Assembly: GCF_038957035.1 (NCBI RefSeq)
Contig: NZ_CP152412.1
Location: forward strand, 3,344,501 to 3,408,500
DNA length: 64,000 bases
Direction: 5' to 3'
From: Bradyrhizobium sp. B097
GTDB lineage: Bacteria; Pseudomonadota; Alphaproteobacteria; Rhizobiales; Xanthobacteraceae
The notes beneath the pieces are model-generated. The model was not told the DNA's origin and ran no database searches. It was given only the letters and a program-made list of their open reading frames with translations. The stretch's first letter is position 1; each line of letters opens with the position of its first letter. Of the stretch, positions 17,699 through 26,820 are shown in pieces. The position numbers and the translations under genes were made by a program.

Positions 17699-18199
17699 AT
17701 GATCGATCGCCGCATCCTGCTTGCTTCCGTCGCCGGCCTGTTCGGCTTCGCCGCCTTCCGTTGGCTGCGCGCCTCGCCGGCGCAGGCCGCCGAGAAATTC
17801 GAGATCGAGAAGACCGACGCCGAATGGCGCGCGCAGCTGACGCCGCAGCAATACGAGATCCTGCGCCAGGAGGGCACCGAACGGCCAGGATCGAGCCCGC
17901 TGCTCAAGGAGCACCGCAAGGGCACGTTTGCCTGCGCCGGCTGCGACCTGCCGCTGTTCTCGTCCGAGACCAAGTATGAGAGCGGCACCGGCTGGCCGAG
18001 CTTCTGGAAGCCGCTGGACAATGCGGTCGGCACCACGTCGGACCGCACCTTCGGCATGCTGCGCACCGAGGTGCATTGCCGCCGCTGCGGCGGCCATCTC
18101 GGCCATGTCTTCGACGACGGCCCGAAGCCGACCGGGCTGCGCTACTGCATGGACGGCTTTGCGCTGGTGTTTCACCCGGCCGCGCCCTCGGCGACCTGA
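17699..18199 (+). CDS. msrB: Peptide-methionine (R)-S-oxide reductase, exported
   Basis: The 166-residue product repairs methionine-R-sulfoxide. The zinc knuckles are CAGC and CRRC and the resolving/catalytic cysteine lies in [19 protein letters not shown] is the substrate pocket signature. The N-terminus ([17 protein letters not shown], then SPAQAA) is a signal sequence with a twin arginine, so this copy works in the periplasm. ATG 17699 is preferred to the TTG at 17696. A methionine-rich repair partner is not encoded nearby. Confidence 0.92.
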   Translation: MIDRRILLASVAGLFGFAAFRWLRASPAQAAEKFEIEKTDAEWRAQLTPQQYEILRQEGTERPGSSPLLKEHRKGTFACAGCDLPLFSSETKYESGTGWPSFWKPLDNAVGTTSDRTFGMLRTEVHCRRCGGHLGHVFDDGPKPTGLRYCMDGFALVFHPAAPSAT

Positions 18200-18208
18200 C
18201 GGCGCCAT

Positions 18209-18258
18209 AGCGTTCTCAAGCGAAGTGGGGTCCCGGTTCGCGTCAAGAGAACGCGTCA
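18209..18258. repeat. Dispersed Bradyrhizobium-type palindromic repeat, copy 1
   Basis: GCGTTCTC (18210-18217) pairs with GAGAACGC (18247-18254), around AAGCGAAGTGG and CCGGTTCGCGT. The same ~50-base element occurs at 24189-24240 and, reversed, at 41748-41798. Confidence 0.75.
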
Positions 18259-18327
18259 CAACAGAAGGGAAGGAGCGCGGTCAGAACCGCGCCCCGTCCC
18301 GGCAATTGTTGCCTGCCCGGCAATTGT

Positions 18328-18357
18328 GCCCCGGTTAAACGGCCGGGGCTTTTTTTT
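18328..18357 (+). terminator. Rho-independent terminator after msrB
   Basis: GCCCCGG (18328-18334) pairs with CCGGGGC (18343-18349) and eight T residues follow. It insulates msrB from the flgE promoter 32 bases downstream. Confidence 0.8.
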
Positions 18358-18388
18358 CAAGCGCATGATTTTGTTACGTTTCGTTTCG

Positions 18389-18403
18389 TGGCACGACCCT
18401 TGC
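18389..18403 (+). promoter_or_regulatory. Sigma-54 promoter for flgE
   Basis: TGGCACGACCCTTGC matches the -24/-12 consensus TGGCACG-N4-TTGC exactly, 69 bases before the flgE ATG. Hook genes in Caulobacter use sigma-54 with FlbD, so this is expected for a class III flagellar promoter. Confidence 0.8.
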
Positions 18404-18471
18404 GTCATGCTCCGCCGATGCGGCCATTCCTGTGATTGCCAGCCGCCGGGAATCGAATTGGAGAACATGTC

Positions 18472-20304
18472 ATGGGTATCTTCGGCGCTCTTACGACGGC
18501 GGTCGGTGGCTTGCGCGCAGGGTCGTACGCGCTCGAGAACATCTCCGGCAACATCGCCAACTCGCAGACCACGGCCTTCAAGCGCATCGATACCTCCTTT
18601 CTCGACCTCGTCCCGCAGACCGCGCTGACCGCGCAGCTCGCCGGCGGCGTCACGGCGCAGTCGCGCTCGACCAACTCGGTGCAGGGCGACGTGCAATCGG
18701 CGTCGGTCGCGACCTTCATGGCGATCAACGGCAACGGCTTCTTCGCGGTGCAAAAGCCGGGCAGCTTCACCGACGGCTCGCCGGTGTTCGACGGCGTCGA
18801 CCGCTACACCCGCCGCGGCGATTTCCAGCTCAACAAGGACGGCTATCTCGTCAACGGCGCCGGCTATTATCTCGAGGGCGTGCCGATCGACCCGACCACC
18901 GGCAACCCCTCGGGCTCCTCGCCGCAGGTGCTGCGGTTCAAGAACGACTTCCTGCCGGCGCAGCAGACCACCAAGATCGACTACCGCGCCAACCTCGCGT
19001 CCTATCCGTTGACCACGGCGCACGACACCTCGGTTCCGGGCTCCGAGCTGATCCGGCCGGGCGCGTTCAGCGCCGGACATAACCCGCTGGTGCTGGGCAC
19101 GCCGGCCGCGCCCTATACCGATTCATCGGTCACCGGCACCGCGCAGAACAACAAGGCGACGCCGTCGGTGGCCAATACCGCAGCGACCTTGCTGTCGGGC
19201 GCAGCCGGCAGCGATTCGATCAATGCCAACTTCAGCGCCGGCTCCGCCGGCCCCCCGGTCGTGCCGGCCGATACGATCACGGTCAACGGCACCGTCATCA
19301 CCTTCGTGGCTTCGGGCGCGACCGGCAACCAGCTGAACGTCACCGACAGCATCGGGACGCTGCTCGCCAAGATCGACTCGATTACCGGCACCGCGACACC
19401 GTCGACGATCAGCGGCGGCAAGATCACCCTGCACTCCGGCACGACGGCCGACCTCAACGTGACGAGCTCGAACTCGACCGCCCTCGCGGCGCTCGGCTTC
19501 ACCGGCTCGGCGGTTGCGACCCGCGGCGGCGGCGGCACCGTGGGCACCGGCCAGGTCGTCGGCAACGACAATTCCACCTTCCTGAACGAATCCGTCTCGG
19601 GCGGCGCCGTCACGGCCTACGACGTGTCGGGTGCGCCGGTGAACTTGCAATTCCGCTGGGCCAAGACCGACAGCTCCTCGCTGGGCTCCGGGCATACCGA
19701 TAGCTGGAACCTGTTCTATCAGGTCAATCCCAATGCAACCGGCACGCAGGTCTCCTGGCAGAACGCCAACATCAACTTCACTTTCGGGGCGAACGGCCAG
19801 ATGTCGCCGGCGATCTCCTCGGTCGCGCTCAACAACGCCGTCGTCAACGGCGTGTCGCTCGGCAGCCCCGTGATCAATTTCGGCTCCGGTGGCGTGACCC
19901 AGTTCGCGGACGCCAACGGCAACGTCCAGGTCAACCAGATCCAGCAGGATGGTTTCCCGGCCGGCCAGCTGCAGTCGGTCAGCGTCTCGACCAACGGCCG
20001 CATCGTCGGCAACTACACCAACGGCCGCAACATCGACCTCGCGGAAATCTCGGTGGCGACCTTCAACGGCACCAACTTCCTCAAGCGCATCGACGGCGGT
20101 GCGTTCGAGGCGACCGACGAGTCCGGCGCGGCGTTGTTCGGCAAGGCCGGCACCATCGTCGGTTCGTCGCTCGAGAGCTCGAACACCGATATTGCCGACG
20201 AGTTCACCAAGCTGATCGTGACCCAGCAGGCCTATTCGGCCAACACCAAGGTGATCACGACAACCAATTCGATGGTGCAGGACCTCCTGAACGTCGTGCG
20301 CTGA
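18472..20304 (+). CDS. flgE: Flagellar hook protein FlgE
   Basis: A 610-residue hook subunit starting MGIFGALTTAVGGLRAGSYA after GGAG. The N-terminal rod signature is ENISGNIANSQTTAFKR, and the C-terminal heptads end QQAYSANTKVITTTNSMVQD, as in all axial proteins. It polymerises outside the cell to form the flexible hook. It is longer than the ~400-residue enteric form. Residues ~240-345 carry a module (DTITVNGTVITFVASGATGN) that recurs in FlgL. First gene of flgE-flgK-flgL, driven by the sigma-54 promoter at 18389. Confidence 0.95.
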   Translation: MGIFGALTTAVGGLRAGSYALENISGNIANSQTTAFKRIDTSFLDLVPQTALTAQLAGGVTAQSRSTNSVQGDVQSASVATFMAINGNGFFAVQKPGSFTDGSPVFDGVDRYTRRGDFQLNKDGYLVNGAGYYLEGVPIDPTTGNPSGSSPQVLRFKNDFLPAQQTTKIDYRANLASYPLTTAHDTSVPGSELIRPGAFSAGHNPLVLGTPAAPYTDSSVTGTAQNNKATPSVANTAATLLSGAAGSDSINANFSAGSAGPPVVPADTITVNGTVITFVASGATGNQLNVTDSIGTLLAKIDSITGTATPSTISGGKITLHSGTTADLNVTSSNSTALAALGFTGSAVATRGGGGTVGTGQVVGNDNSTFLNESVSGGAVTAYDVSGAPVNLQFRWAKTDSSSLGSGHTDSWNLFYQVNPNATGTQVSWQNANINFTFGANGQMSPAISSVALNNAVVNGVSLGSPVINFGSGGVTQFADANGNVQVNQIQQDGFPAGQLQSVSVSTNGRIVGNYTNGRNIDLAEISVATFNGTNFLKRIDGGAFEATDESGAALFGKAGTIVGSSLESSNTDIADEFTKLIVTQQAYSANTKVITTTNSMVQDLLNVVR

Positions 20305-20350
20305 TCGCAGCGGCGACGCACGTGTGAAGCAGTAAAGGCGAGTACACAAC

Positions 20351-22228
20351 ATGGGTTTGAGCCAAGCCCTTTCCACCGCAATGTCGGGCCTGCGCGCCAC
20401 GCAGGCCTCGCTCTCGCTCGTGTCGTCGAACGTCGCCAACGCAGAGACGCCGGGCTACGTCAGGAAGACGCTCAACCAGGATACCGGCACCACCGGCCAG
20501 TTCGGGTCGAGCGTTCTCATCACCGGCGTCAACCGCCAGCTCGACGAATTCCTGCAGACCCAGCTTCGCACCGAGACGTCGGGCGCGTCTTACGCCGACG
20601 TCCGCTCGAGCTTCCTTGCCAATCTGCAGGGCGTCTACGGCAATCCCGACTCCACCGGCACGATCGAGGACGCCTACAACAAGTTCCTGACCGCGGTGCA
20701 GGGCTTGTCGACCAGCCCGGACTCGCAGTCGGCCCGGATCGGCGTCGTCAACGCCGCGCAATCCATGGCGCAGCAGCTCAACGCGACCTCGCAGGGCATC
20801 CAGACGCTGCGCGCCAACGCCGAGGCCGGCATCAGCGACTCCGTCAATACCGCCAACAATGCGATGCAGCAGATCGCGCGCCTCAATGTCCAGCTGCAGG
20901 CCAACGGCGGCACGACCGATGCGTCGACCGCGGCATTGCTCGATCAGCGCGATCGTTACGTCACCCAGCTTTCGCAGCTGATGGACATCCGCACCGTCAC
21001 CAACAGCCAGAACCAGGTGACCGTGTTCACCAATTCCGGCGTGCAGCTGGTCGGCACCGAAGCGGCGACGCTCAGCTTCAATGCCCAGGGCACGATGACG
21101 CCCAACACGCAGTACAATACCGATCCGACCAAGAGCACCGTCGGCACCATCACCATCAATTTCCCGCATGGCGGCACCTATGACATGGTGTCGACCAACT
21201 CGATCCGGTCAGGCAAGATCGCCGCCTATCTCGAGTTGCGCGACAACACGCTGGCGCAGGCCCAGACGCAGATCGACCAGTTCGCCGCCGCGATGTCGAG
21301 CGCGCTGTCGGACAAGACGACGGCGGGCACCGCGGCGACGGCGGGGGCGCAGTCCGGCTTCGACCTCGATCTCTCGGGGCTGCAGAGCGGCAACACCATC
21401 CACGTCTCCTACAAGGACAACACCACCGGCATCACGCACAATCTGTCGATCGTCCGCGTCGACGATCCGAGCGTGCTGCCGCTGAGCAACACCGCGACCG
21501 TCAATCCGAACGACGAGGTGCTGGGCGTGGATTTCTCCGGCGGCATGAGCTCGGTGCTGTCGCAGCTCAACGGCGCGCTCGGCGGTACCGGCCTGCAATT
21601 CTCCAATCCGTCCGGGTCGACGCTGCGCGTGCTCGACGATGGCGCCGCCAACAAGGCCGATGTGACCGCGGCCTCGGTCACGTCGACCGTTTCGTCGCTG
21701 ACGTCGGGCGATCCGCAGCTTCCGCTGTTCACCGACAATGGCGGGCTCTACACCGGCGCGATTACCGCGAACGGCTCGCAGTCGACCGGCCTTGCCGCAC
21801 GCATCAGCGTCAACACCGCCCTGGTCGGCGATCCCTCGCGCATGGTCGTGTACGCGACCAATCCGCAGACGCCGGCCGGCGACACCACGCGCGCCAACCT
21901 CATTCTGAACCAGTTGTCGAACGCGTCGTACAGCTATTCGCCGAAGACCGGCCTCGGCACGTCGGGCGCGCCGTTCACCGGCACGCTGCTGAACTTCGCC
22001 AAGCAGTTCATCAGCCAGCAGGGCGAATCGGCGACGGCCGCCAAGCAACTGGCCGACGGTCAGGACGTCGTGCTGAATACGCTGCAGACCAAGATGGACT
22101 CGACCTCCGGCGTCAACATGGACGAGGAGATGGCGCATCTGCTGTCGCTGCAGAATGCCTATTCCGCCAATGCGCGCGTGATGTCGTCGATCAAGCAGAT
22201 GTACGACGCGCTGCTGCAGCTCACGTGA
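20351..22228 (+). CDS. flgK: Flagellar hook-associated protein 1, FlgK
   Basis: A 625-residue junction protein between hook and filament. N-terminal axial motif: LSLVSSNVANAETPGYVRK. C-terminal coiled part: MDEEMAHLLSLQNAYSANAR. The middle is variable. It is exported by the flagellar type III apparatus. The gene lies 46 bases after flgE and 7 bases before flgL, in one operon. Confidence 0.95.
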   Translation: MGLSQALSTAMSGLRATQASLSLVSSNVANAETPGYVRKTLNQDTGTTGQFGSSVLITGVNRQLDEFLQTQLRTETSGASYADVRSSFLANLQGVYGNPDSTGTIEDAYNKFLTAVQGLSTSPDSQSARIGVVNAAQSMAQQLNATSQGIQTLRANAEAGISDSVNTANNAMQQIARLNVQLQANGGTTDASTAALLDQRDRYVTQLSQLMDIRTVTNSQNQVTVFTNSGVQLVGTEAATLSFNAQGTMTPNTQYNTDPTKSTVGTITINFPHGGTYDMVSTNSIRSGKIAAYLELRDNTLAQAQTQIDQFAAAMSSALSDKTTAGTAATAGAQSGFDLDLSGLQSGNTIHVSYKDNTTGITHNLSIVRVDDPSVLPLSNTATVNPNDEVLGVDFSGGMSSVLSQLNGALGGTGLQFSNPSGSTLRVLDDGAANKADVTAASVTSTVSSLTSGDPQLPLFTDNGGLYTGAITANGSQSTGLAARISVNTALVGDPSRMVVYATNPQTPAGDTTRANLILNQLSNASYSYSPKTGLGTSGAPFTGTLLNFAKQFISQQGESATAAKQLADGQDVVLNTLQTKMDSTSGVNMDEEMAHLLSLQNAYSANARVMSSIKQMYDALLQLT

Positions 22229-22235
22229 GGGTAAC

Positions 22236-24116
22236 ATGTCGATCGACGGCGTAAGCGGCAGAACTTCCTACATCGGCACCACGATCCTCAACCTGCGCAG
22301 TCAGCTCAATGACCTGACGACGCAGCTTGCGACCGGCAAGGTATCGACGACCTATGCGGGGCAGGGGCTCGATCGCGGCTTCGCGCTCAGCCTGCGCGCC
22401 CAGATCAGCGGCATCAACGCGTTCTCCGACACGGCGACCAACCTCAACACGCGCCTCGGTGTCGCCAACCTCACTTTGCAGGGGTTGTCCGACGTCGGGA
22501 GCCAGGTGAAGAACGCCGCGACGACCGCGACGCTGACGCTCAACAACAGCGGGCAGACGTCGGGCCAGATCACGGCGCAGGCCGCGTTCTCCAATGCGGT
22601 CGCGATGCTGAACAGCCAGTCCGGCGACCGCTATCTGTTCTCCGGCCGTGCGATGGATACGCCCGCCACGGTGTCCGCCGACACCATGTTGAAGGGCACG
22701 GCAACCCAGGCCGGCCTCACCCAGCTCATCAATGAGCGCAAGCAGGCCGATCAGGGCACCAATTTGATGGGACGCCTGAGCGTCTCGTCGCCGCCGGCGA
22801 CCACGACGGTGACCAGCGTCGCCGAGGACGGCTCGCCGTTCGGCCTGAAGCTGCTGTCGGTGCAGTCGTCATTGACCGGCGCCACCGTGACCCAGCCGGC
22901 CGGCGCGCCGAAGTCCGCCTCGGTCGATCTCGGCGCCGTCAATCCGAAGGATGGCGACAAGATCAAGTTCAACTTCACGCTGCCTGACGGCACCACCGAC
23001 GCGATCGAGCTCACGGCGACGACGACGAACCCGCCGCCGGCCGGCTCGTTCCTGATCGGTGCCGACACCACGGCGACGACCGCCAATCTTCAATCGACGC
23101 TGACCTCCTCCATCAAGACGCTGAGCGACACGTCGCTGGTGGCGGCCTCCGCGGTCGCCGCGTCCAACAACTTCTTCAATCCGGTCGCGACCGTCGCGGG
23201 CGCCGCCGTCAACAACCAGAACACGCCGCCGGCGCCGATCAGCGGCGCCACGACCCTCTCGGGGGCGGCGGGTACCAACTCGCTGTCCACGAGTTTCGCG
23301 GCCGGCGACACCATCACGGTCAACGGCACCCCGATCACCTTCGTTGCCTCGGGCGCCACCGGCAACCAGCTCAACATCACCGACAGCGTGCAGACGCTGA
23401 TGGCGAAGATCGACCAGGTCAGCGGCACCAAGAACGCCTCGACCATCAGCAATGGCGCGATCACGCTTCACGGCGCAGACGGCGCGAGCCTCTCGATCTC
23501 GAGCTCCAACACGGCCGCACTCGGCGCGCTCGGCATCGCCAACAACACGACCGCGACCCCGGCGCCGCTCAGGGTAGGGGGACCGCCGTTCGACACCGCG
23601 ACCAACCTGGTCGCGGGCACGCCGGACAACACCGTGTACTGGTACACCGGCGAGAACGGCCCGGGATCGGCGCGCGGCACCGCCGTCGCGCAGGTCGATC
23701 AGTCGATCACCGTGCAGTATGGCGCGCGCGCCAACGAGCAGGCCTTCCGCTACCTGCTGCAGAACGTCGCGGTGTATGCGGCGGTGACCACCAACGCCAG
23801 CAATCCGAACGCAAGCGCGCAGGTGACGGCGCTCGCGCAGCGCGTCAGCGGGAATCTTGCGCCGCAGAACGGCCAGCAGCAGATCCAGGACGTGCAGGCC
23901 GAGTTCGCCGGCGCGCAGACGGCGACCAAGGCGGCCACCGATCGTCAGACCCAGCTCAAGGCCATGGCGGAAACGATGCTCGACTCGGTCGAGGGCGTCA
24001 ACCAGGACGAGGTCGCGACCAAGATCCTGGCGCTGCAGACCAGCCTGCAGGCATCGTACCAGACCACATCGATGCTGTATCAGACCACGCTGTTGAAATA
24101 TCTGCCGGTCGCCTGA
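22236..24116 (+). CDS. flgL: Flagellar hook-associated protein 3, FlgL (enlarged)
   Basis: A 626-residue flagellin-like protein at the FlgL position. The N-terminal D0/D1 part (LRSQLNDLTTQLATGKVSTT) and the C-terminal heptads (NQDEVATKILALQTSLQASY) are flagellin-type. It is about twice the usual ~300 residues. The extra length is central, including residues ~340-435 with DTITVNGTPITFVASGATGN, closely matching the module in FlgE. FlgK and FlgL together form the hook-filament junction. Confidence 0.9.
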   Translation: MSIDGVSGRTSYIGTTILNLRSQLNDLTTQLATGKVSTTYAGQGLDRGFALSLRAQISGINAFSDTATNLNTRLGVANLTLQGLSDVGSQVKNAATTATLTLNNSGQTSGQITAQAAFSNAVAMLNSQSGDRYLFSGRAMDTPATVSADTMLKGTATQAGLTQLINERKQADQGTNLMGRLSVSSPPATTTVTSVAEDGSPFGLKLLSVQSSLTGATVTQPAGAPKSASVDLGAVNPKDGDKIKFNFTLPDGTTDAIELTATTTNPPPAGSFLIGADTTATTANLQSTLTSSIKTLSDTSLVAASAVAASNNFFNPVATVAGAAVNNQNTPPAPISGATTLSGAAGTNSLSTSFAAGDTITVNGTPITFVASGATGNQLNITDSVQTLMAKIDQVSGTKNASTISNGAITLHGADGASLSISSSNTAALGALGIANNTTATPAPLRVGGPPFDTATNLVAGTPDNTVYWYTGENGPGSARGTAVAQVDQSITVQYGARANEQAFRYLLQNVAVYAAVTTNASNPNASAQVTALAQRVSGNLAPQNGQQQIQDVQAEFAGAQTATKAATDRQTQLKAMAETMLDSVEGVNQDEVATKILALQTSLQASYQTTSMLYQTTLLKYLPVA

Positions 24117-24142
24117 TCGCTTGCCCTTCATCTCCAGCCAGC

Positions 24143-24171
24143 AAAAAGGCCTCCCTCGCGGAGGCCTTTTT
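24143..24171 (+). terminator. Terminator after flgL
   Basis: GGCCTCC (24148-24154) and GGAGGCC (24160-24166) form the stem, with A5 before and T5 after, so it can work in both directions. It separates flgEKL from the convergent flbT. Confidence 0.85.
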
Positions 24172-24188
24172 CGTACGGGCGGGGGTTA

Positions 24189-24240
24189 GAGCGTTTTCAA
24201 GCGAAGTGGATGCCGGTTCGCGTGAAGAAACGCGTCAAAG
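24189..24240. repeat. Dispersed Bradyrhizobium-type palindromic repeat, copy 2
   Basis: GAGCGTTTTCAAGCGAAGTG, then a CCGGTTCGCGT core and an AAACGCGTC end. Closely similar to the copies at 18209-18258 and 41748-41798. Confidence 0.75.
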
Positions 24241-24249
24241 CAGGAAGCG

Positions 24250-24681
24250 CTACGCGCTCTTGCGGGTATCGTCCTGATTGCCGTTTCGCTGACCGCGCGC
24301 GGTTTCCAGCAGCTTCTCCTCATGCGCGATCAGCTTCTTGGACTCCTTCAGCGCGTGATAGAGATCGCCGTTGAGGATCAGGTTGTTGACGCTTTCGATG
24401 AACGGCCACGCGCTGGGCATCGCGGTGATGATGTCGCGCACCAGGCTGAAATAGGTCGGGTGGTGCGCCATCGGGTCCGGCGACAGATACATCAGCTGCA
24501 CCGCGAGATAGATCAGCTTCGCCGGCGTGTCCGCGGTCTCCGGCGTCAGGATATCCTTCTCGCGCAGGATCGGGATGCGGTCGCCGTCGATCAAGAGGCG
24601 GGCGCGCTGATCAGTGTTGGTGATCACGCAATTGCCGACGATGATGCGCTCGTTCGGTTTGAGTTCGACCTTCAGGGCCAT
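24250..24681 (-). CDS. flbT: Flagellin translation regulator FlbT
   Basis: A 143-residue protein starting MALKVELKPNERIIVGNCVI, the family's typical N-terminus. In Caulobacter, FlbT binds the 5' leader of flagellin mRNA and promotes its decay when the hook is incomplete. FlaF acts in the opposite sense. Here flbT is divergent from the flagellin and flaF lies just after it, the classic arrangement. The open frame extends to 24864, but ATG 24681, preceded by GGAGAACGG, gives the normal length. Confidence 0.93.
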   Translation of the reverse strand: MALKVELKPNERIIVGNCVITNTDQRARLLIDGDRIPILREKDILTPETADTPAKLIYLAVQLMYLSPDPMAHHPTYFSLVRDIITAMPSAWPFIESVNNLILNGDLYHALKESKKLIAHEEKLLETARGQRNGNQDDTRKSA

Positions 24682-25050
24682 GACCGTTCTCCTTTGCCGG
24701 GCACTCGCGCGATATCGTTGCAGCGGAACGAAGTTGAGTACGGCACTGCTTAGCAGCCGCCGTTGCGGCCCGGGGCCGATGCGACAGCGATCCTTTCCCA
24801 TGATGGTTAACGCTTGGTGAACAGCCGGGCCGTGCGAGTAGCGGCATTCAGCCGAAATCGGCAATCGTCTCAGTAGTTTTCACGGCGAACTTCGCCCAAT
24901 GGCGACAATTTTATTCTTCGGCATTTGCCTTAAATGCCGTGCTGGAGATTTCTTTTTCCTTCGAGGCTTGACCGGCAGGATCGGCCATCCGCCCGATCAG
25001 AAAGGATTGGCGCGGTTTTTTCCTCAGTTTCACACCAGAAAGGTATGAAA
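24682..25050. other. flbT-flagellin divergent regulatory region
   Basis: This 369-base region holds a CtrA-like sequence, TTAACGCTTGGTGAAC (24807-24822, one mismatch from TTAA-N7-TTAAC), and a flagellin leader dyad at 24919-24939. I found no good sigma-54 match before the flagellin, so its promoter type is open. Confidence 0.45.
24919..24939 (+). promoter_or_regulatory. Inverted repeat in the flagellin upstream region
   Basis: CGGCATTT (24919-24926) and AAATGCCG (24932-24939) are perfect complements around GCCTT. The dyad is 111 bases before the flagellin ATG. It may be an operator or, if transcribed, a leader hairpin through which FlbT could act. Confidence 0.4.
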
Positions 25051-26220
25051 ATGTCCGGTATCATTCTCTCCTCCTCCGTTCGTCAGAACCTCCTCTCCCT
25101 CCAGTCCACCGCCGATCTGCTCTCCACCACGCAGAACCGTCTTGCCACCGGCAAGAAGGTCAACACGGCGCTCGACAATCCGACCAACTTCTTCACCGCA
25201 CAGTCGCTCGACAACCGCGCCAGCGACATCAACAACCTGCTCGATGGCATCGGCAATGGTGTGCAGGTGCTGCAGGCTGCCAACACCGGCATCACCTCGC
25301 TGCAGAAGCTGGTCGATACCGCGAAATCGATCGCCAACCAGGTGCTGCAGAGCCCGACCGGCTACACCTCGAGGTCGCAGGTCACGTCCACCGCGGCGCT
25401 CGGCGGCACGGCAGCCAACCTCGTCGACGGCACCACGATCAAGAGCGGCGACGTGCTGGCGATCGCGGCCTCGGCCGGTCAGCCCGCCTTCAGCTTCACC
25501 TTCGGGGCCAGCAGCTCGCTGACGCAGCTGAATGCGTCGCTCGCGGCCAGCAACCTGACGGCGAGCCTCGACAGCTCCAACAAGCTCGTCATCACCACGA
25601 CCAACGACGCGGCGTCCTCGACGATCGGTGCGGTGACCTTCACCAACACCGGCGGCGGCACTGCGACGTTCAGCGCAGCCGGCACGGCTCCGGTTGCCGA
25701 TCCGGCCTCGCAGTCGGCGCGCGCCGCTTTGGTGACGCAGTACAACAACACCATCGCGCAGATCACGACGACGGCGCAGGACGCCTCGTTCAACGGCATC
25801 AACCTGTTGAACGGCGACAACCTGAAGCTGACCTTCAACGAGACCGGCAAGTCCACGCTGGCCATCAGCGGCGTCACCTTCAATGCCACCGGCCTCGGCC
25901 TGAACACGCTGGCCGCGGGCACCGACTTCCTCGACAACAACTCGGCGAACAAGGTGCTGACGGCGCTGGGCTCGGCGAGCTCCTCGTTGCGCAGCGAAGC
26001 TTCGACGCTGGGTTCGAACCTGTCGATCGTGCAGATCCGTCAGGACTTCTCGAAGAACCTGATCAACGTGCTGCAGACCGGCTCGTCCAACCTGACGCTG
26101 GCCGACACCAACGAGGAAGCGGCCAACAGCCAGGCGCTGTCGACCCGCCAGTCGATTGCGGTCTCCGCGTTGGCGCTGGCCAACCAGTCGCAGCAGAGCG
26201 TGCTGCAGCTGCTCCGCTAA
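25051..26220 (+). CDS. fliC: Flagellin
   Basis: A 389-residue filament subunit. N-terminal domain: SSSVRQNLLSLQSTADLLST, then TGKKVNTALDNPTNFFTAQS. C-terminal domain: EEAANSQALSTRQSIAVSAL, ending LQLLR. A flagellin-IN-like stretch lies in the centre (VDGTTIKSGDVLAIAAS). ATG 25051 is preferred over ATG 25045 because of spacing from AGAAAGG. Monocistronic between flbT and a strong terminator. Flanking flbT/flaF and the Caulobacter-type gene order suggest the subpolar flagellum of Bradyrhizobium, not the lateral one. Only one flagellin gene is in this window. Confidence 0.93.
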   Translation: MSGIILSSSVRQNLLSLQSTADLLSTTQNRLATGKKVNTALDNPTNFFTAQSLDNRASDINNLLDGIGNGVQVLQAANTGITSLQKLVDTAKSIANQVLQSPTGYTSRSQVTSTAALGGTAANLVDGTTIKSGDVLAIAASAGQPAFSFTFGASSSLTQLNASLAASNLTASLDSSNKLVITTTNDAASSTIGAVTFTNTGGGTATFSAAGTAPVADPASQSARAALVTQYNNTIAQITTTAQDASFNGINLLNGDNLKLTFNETGKSTLAISGVTFNATGLGLNTLAAGTDFLDNNSANKVLTALGSASSSLRSEASTLGSNLSIVQIRQDFSKNLINVLQTGSSNLTLADTNEEAANSQALSTRQSIAVSALALANQSQQSVLQLLR

Positions 26221-26244
26221 ACACGCCGACAAGTGCTTCAAGAG

Positions 26245-26269
26245 CGGCGGGGGAAACCCCGCCGTTTTT
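26245..26269 (+). terminator. Terminator after flagellin
   Basis: An 8-bp stem, CGGCGGGG (26245-26252) with CCCCGCCG (26257-26264), a GAAA tetraloop and T5. Strong, as expected for a highly expressed filament gene. Confidence 0.9.
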
Positions 26270-26369
26270 CTTTGTCTCCGGGATATTACGGTATCTTTCC
26301 ATGCCGTCAGAACGGCGCATTTCGTAACGCCTGCTAACCATATTTAAAGGCGCCGGATGCATAAATATC

Positions 26370-26384
26370 GGGCGCTAGAATTGC
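26370..26384 (+). promoter_or_regulatory. Possible sigma-54 promoter for flaF
   Basis: GGGCGCTAGAATTGC keeps GG-N10-GC spacing and the TTGC -12 element, but the -24 part has mismatches. It lies 43 bases before the flaF ATG. Confidence 0.4.
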
Positions 26385-26426
26385 GTCTCCGCGGCCCGAG
26401 AAATCCGCATCCCATCGAGGTCATTA

Positions 26427-26792
26427 ATGTCGAATGCAGCCCAGGCCTACGCCCGTACGTCAACGACGACGGCCTCCCCACGTGAAATCGAAGCGCAGGC
26501 GCTGTTGAAGGCCGCGCGGCAGCTGCAGGAAGTCCAGGCGAACTGGAATGGGCCCGACAAGGCGCTCGATCACGCGTTGCTGTTCAATCGCCGCCTGTGG
26601 TCGATCTTCCTCAGCGCGGCAGAGGGCGCCGACAATCCGCAGCCGCTCGAGGTGCGTCAGAACATCGCGAACATCAGCGTGTTCGTGATGAAGCAGACCA
26701 TCGACATCCAGATGAATCCGGATCCCGCGAAGCTGAAGTCGCTGATCGACATCAACTGCAACATCGCCGCCGGCCTTTCGGGCCGCGGCTGA
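26427..26792 (+). CDS. flaF: Flagellar biosynthesis regulator FlaF
   Basis: A 121-residue protein (AQAYARTSTTTASPREIEAQ, then LDHALLFNRRLWSIFLSA) with the full FlaF domain. In Caulobacter FlaF is needed for flagellin translation or secretion and opposes FlbT. It lies between the flagellin terminator and a hypothetical gene 28 bases downstream, with which it is probably cotranscribed. Confidence 0.92.
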   Translation: MSNAAQAYARTSTTTASPREIEAQALLKAARQLQEVQANWNGPDKALDHALLFNRRLWSIFLSAAEGADNPQPLEVRQNIANISVFVMKQTIDIQMNPDPAKLKSLIDINCNIAAGLSGRG

Positions 26793-26820
26793 TCGGCCGG
26801 TTCACGACGGAGCCCTCGGC

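Noticed and set aside
24890..25044. Sigma-54 promoter before the flagellin gene
   Set aside because: No sequence with GG-N10-GC and a reasonable -12 box was found in this stretch.
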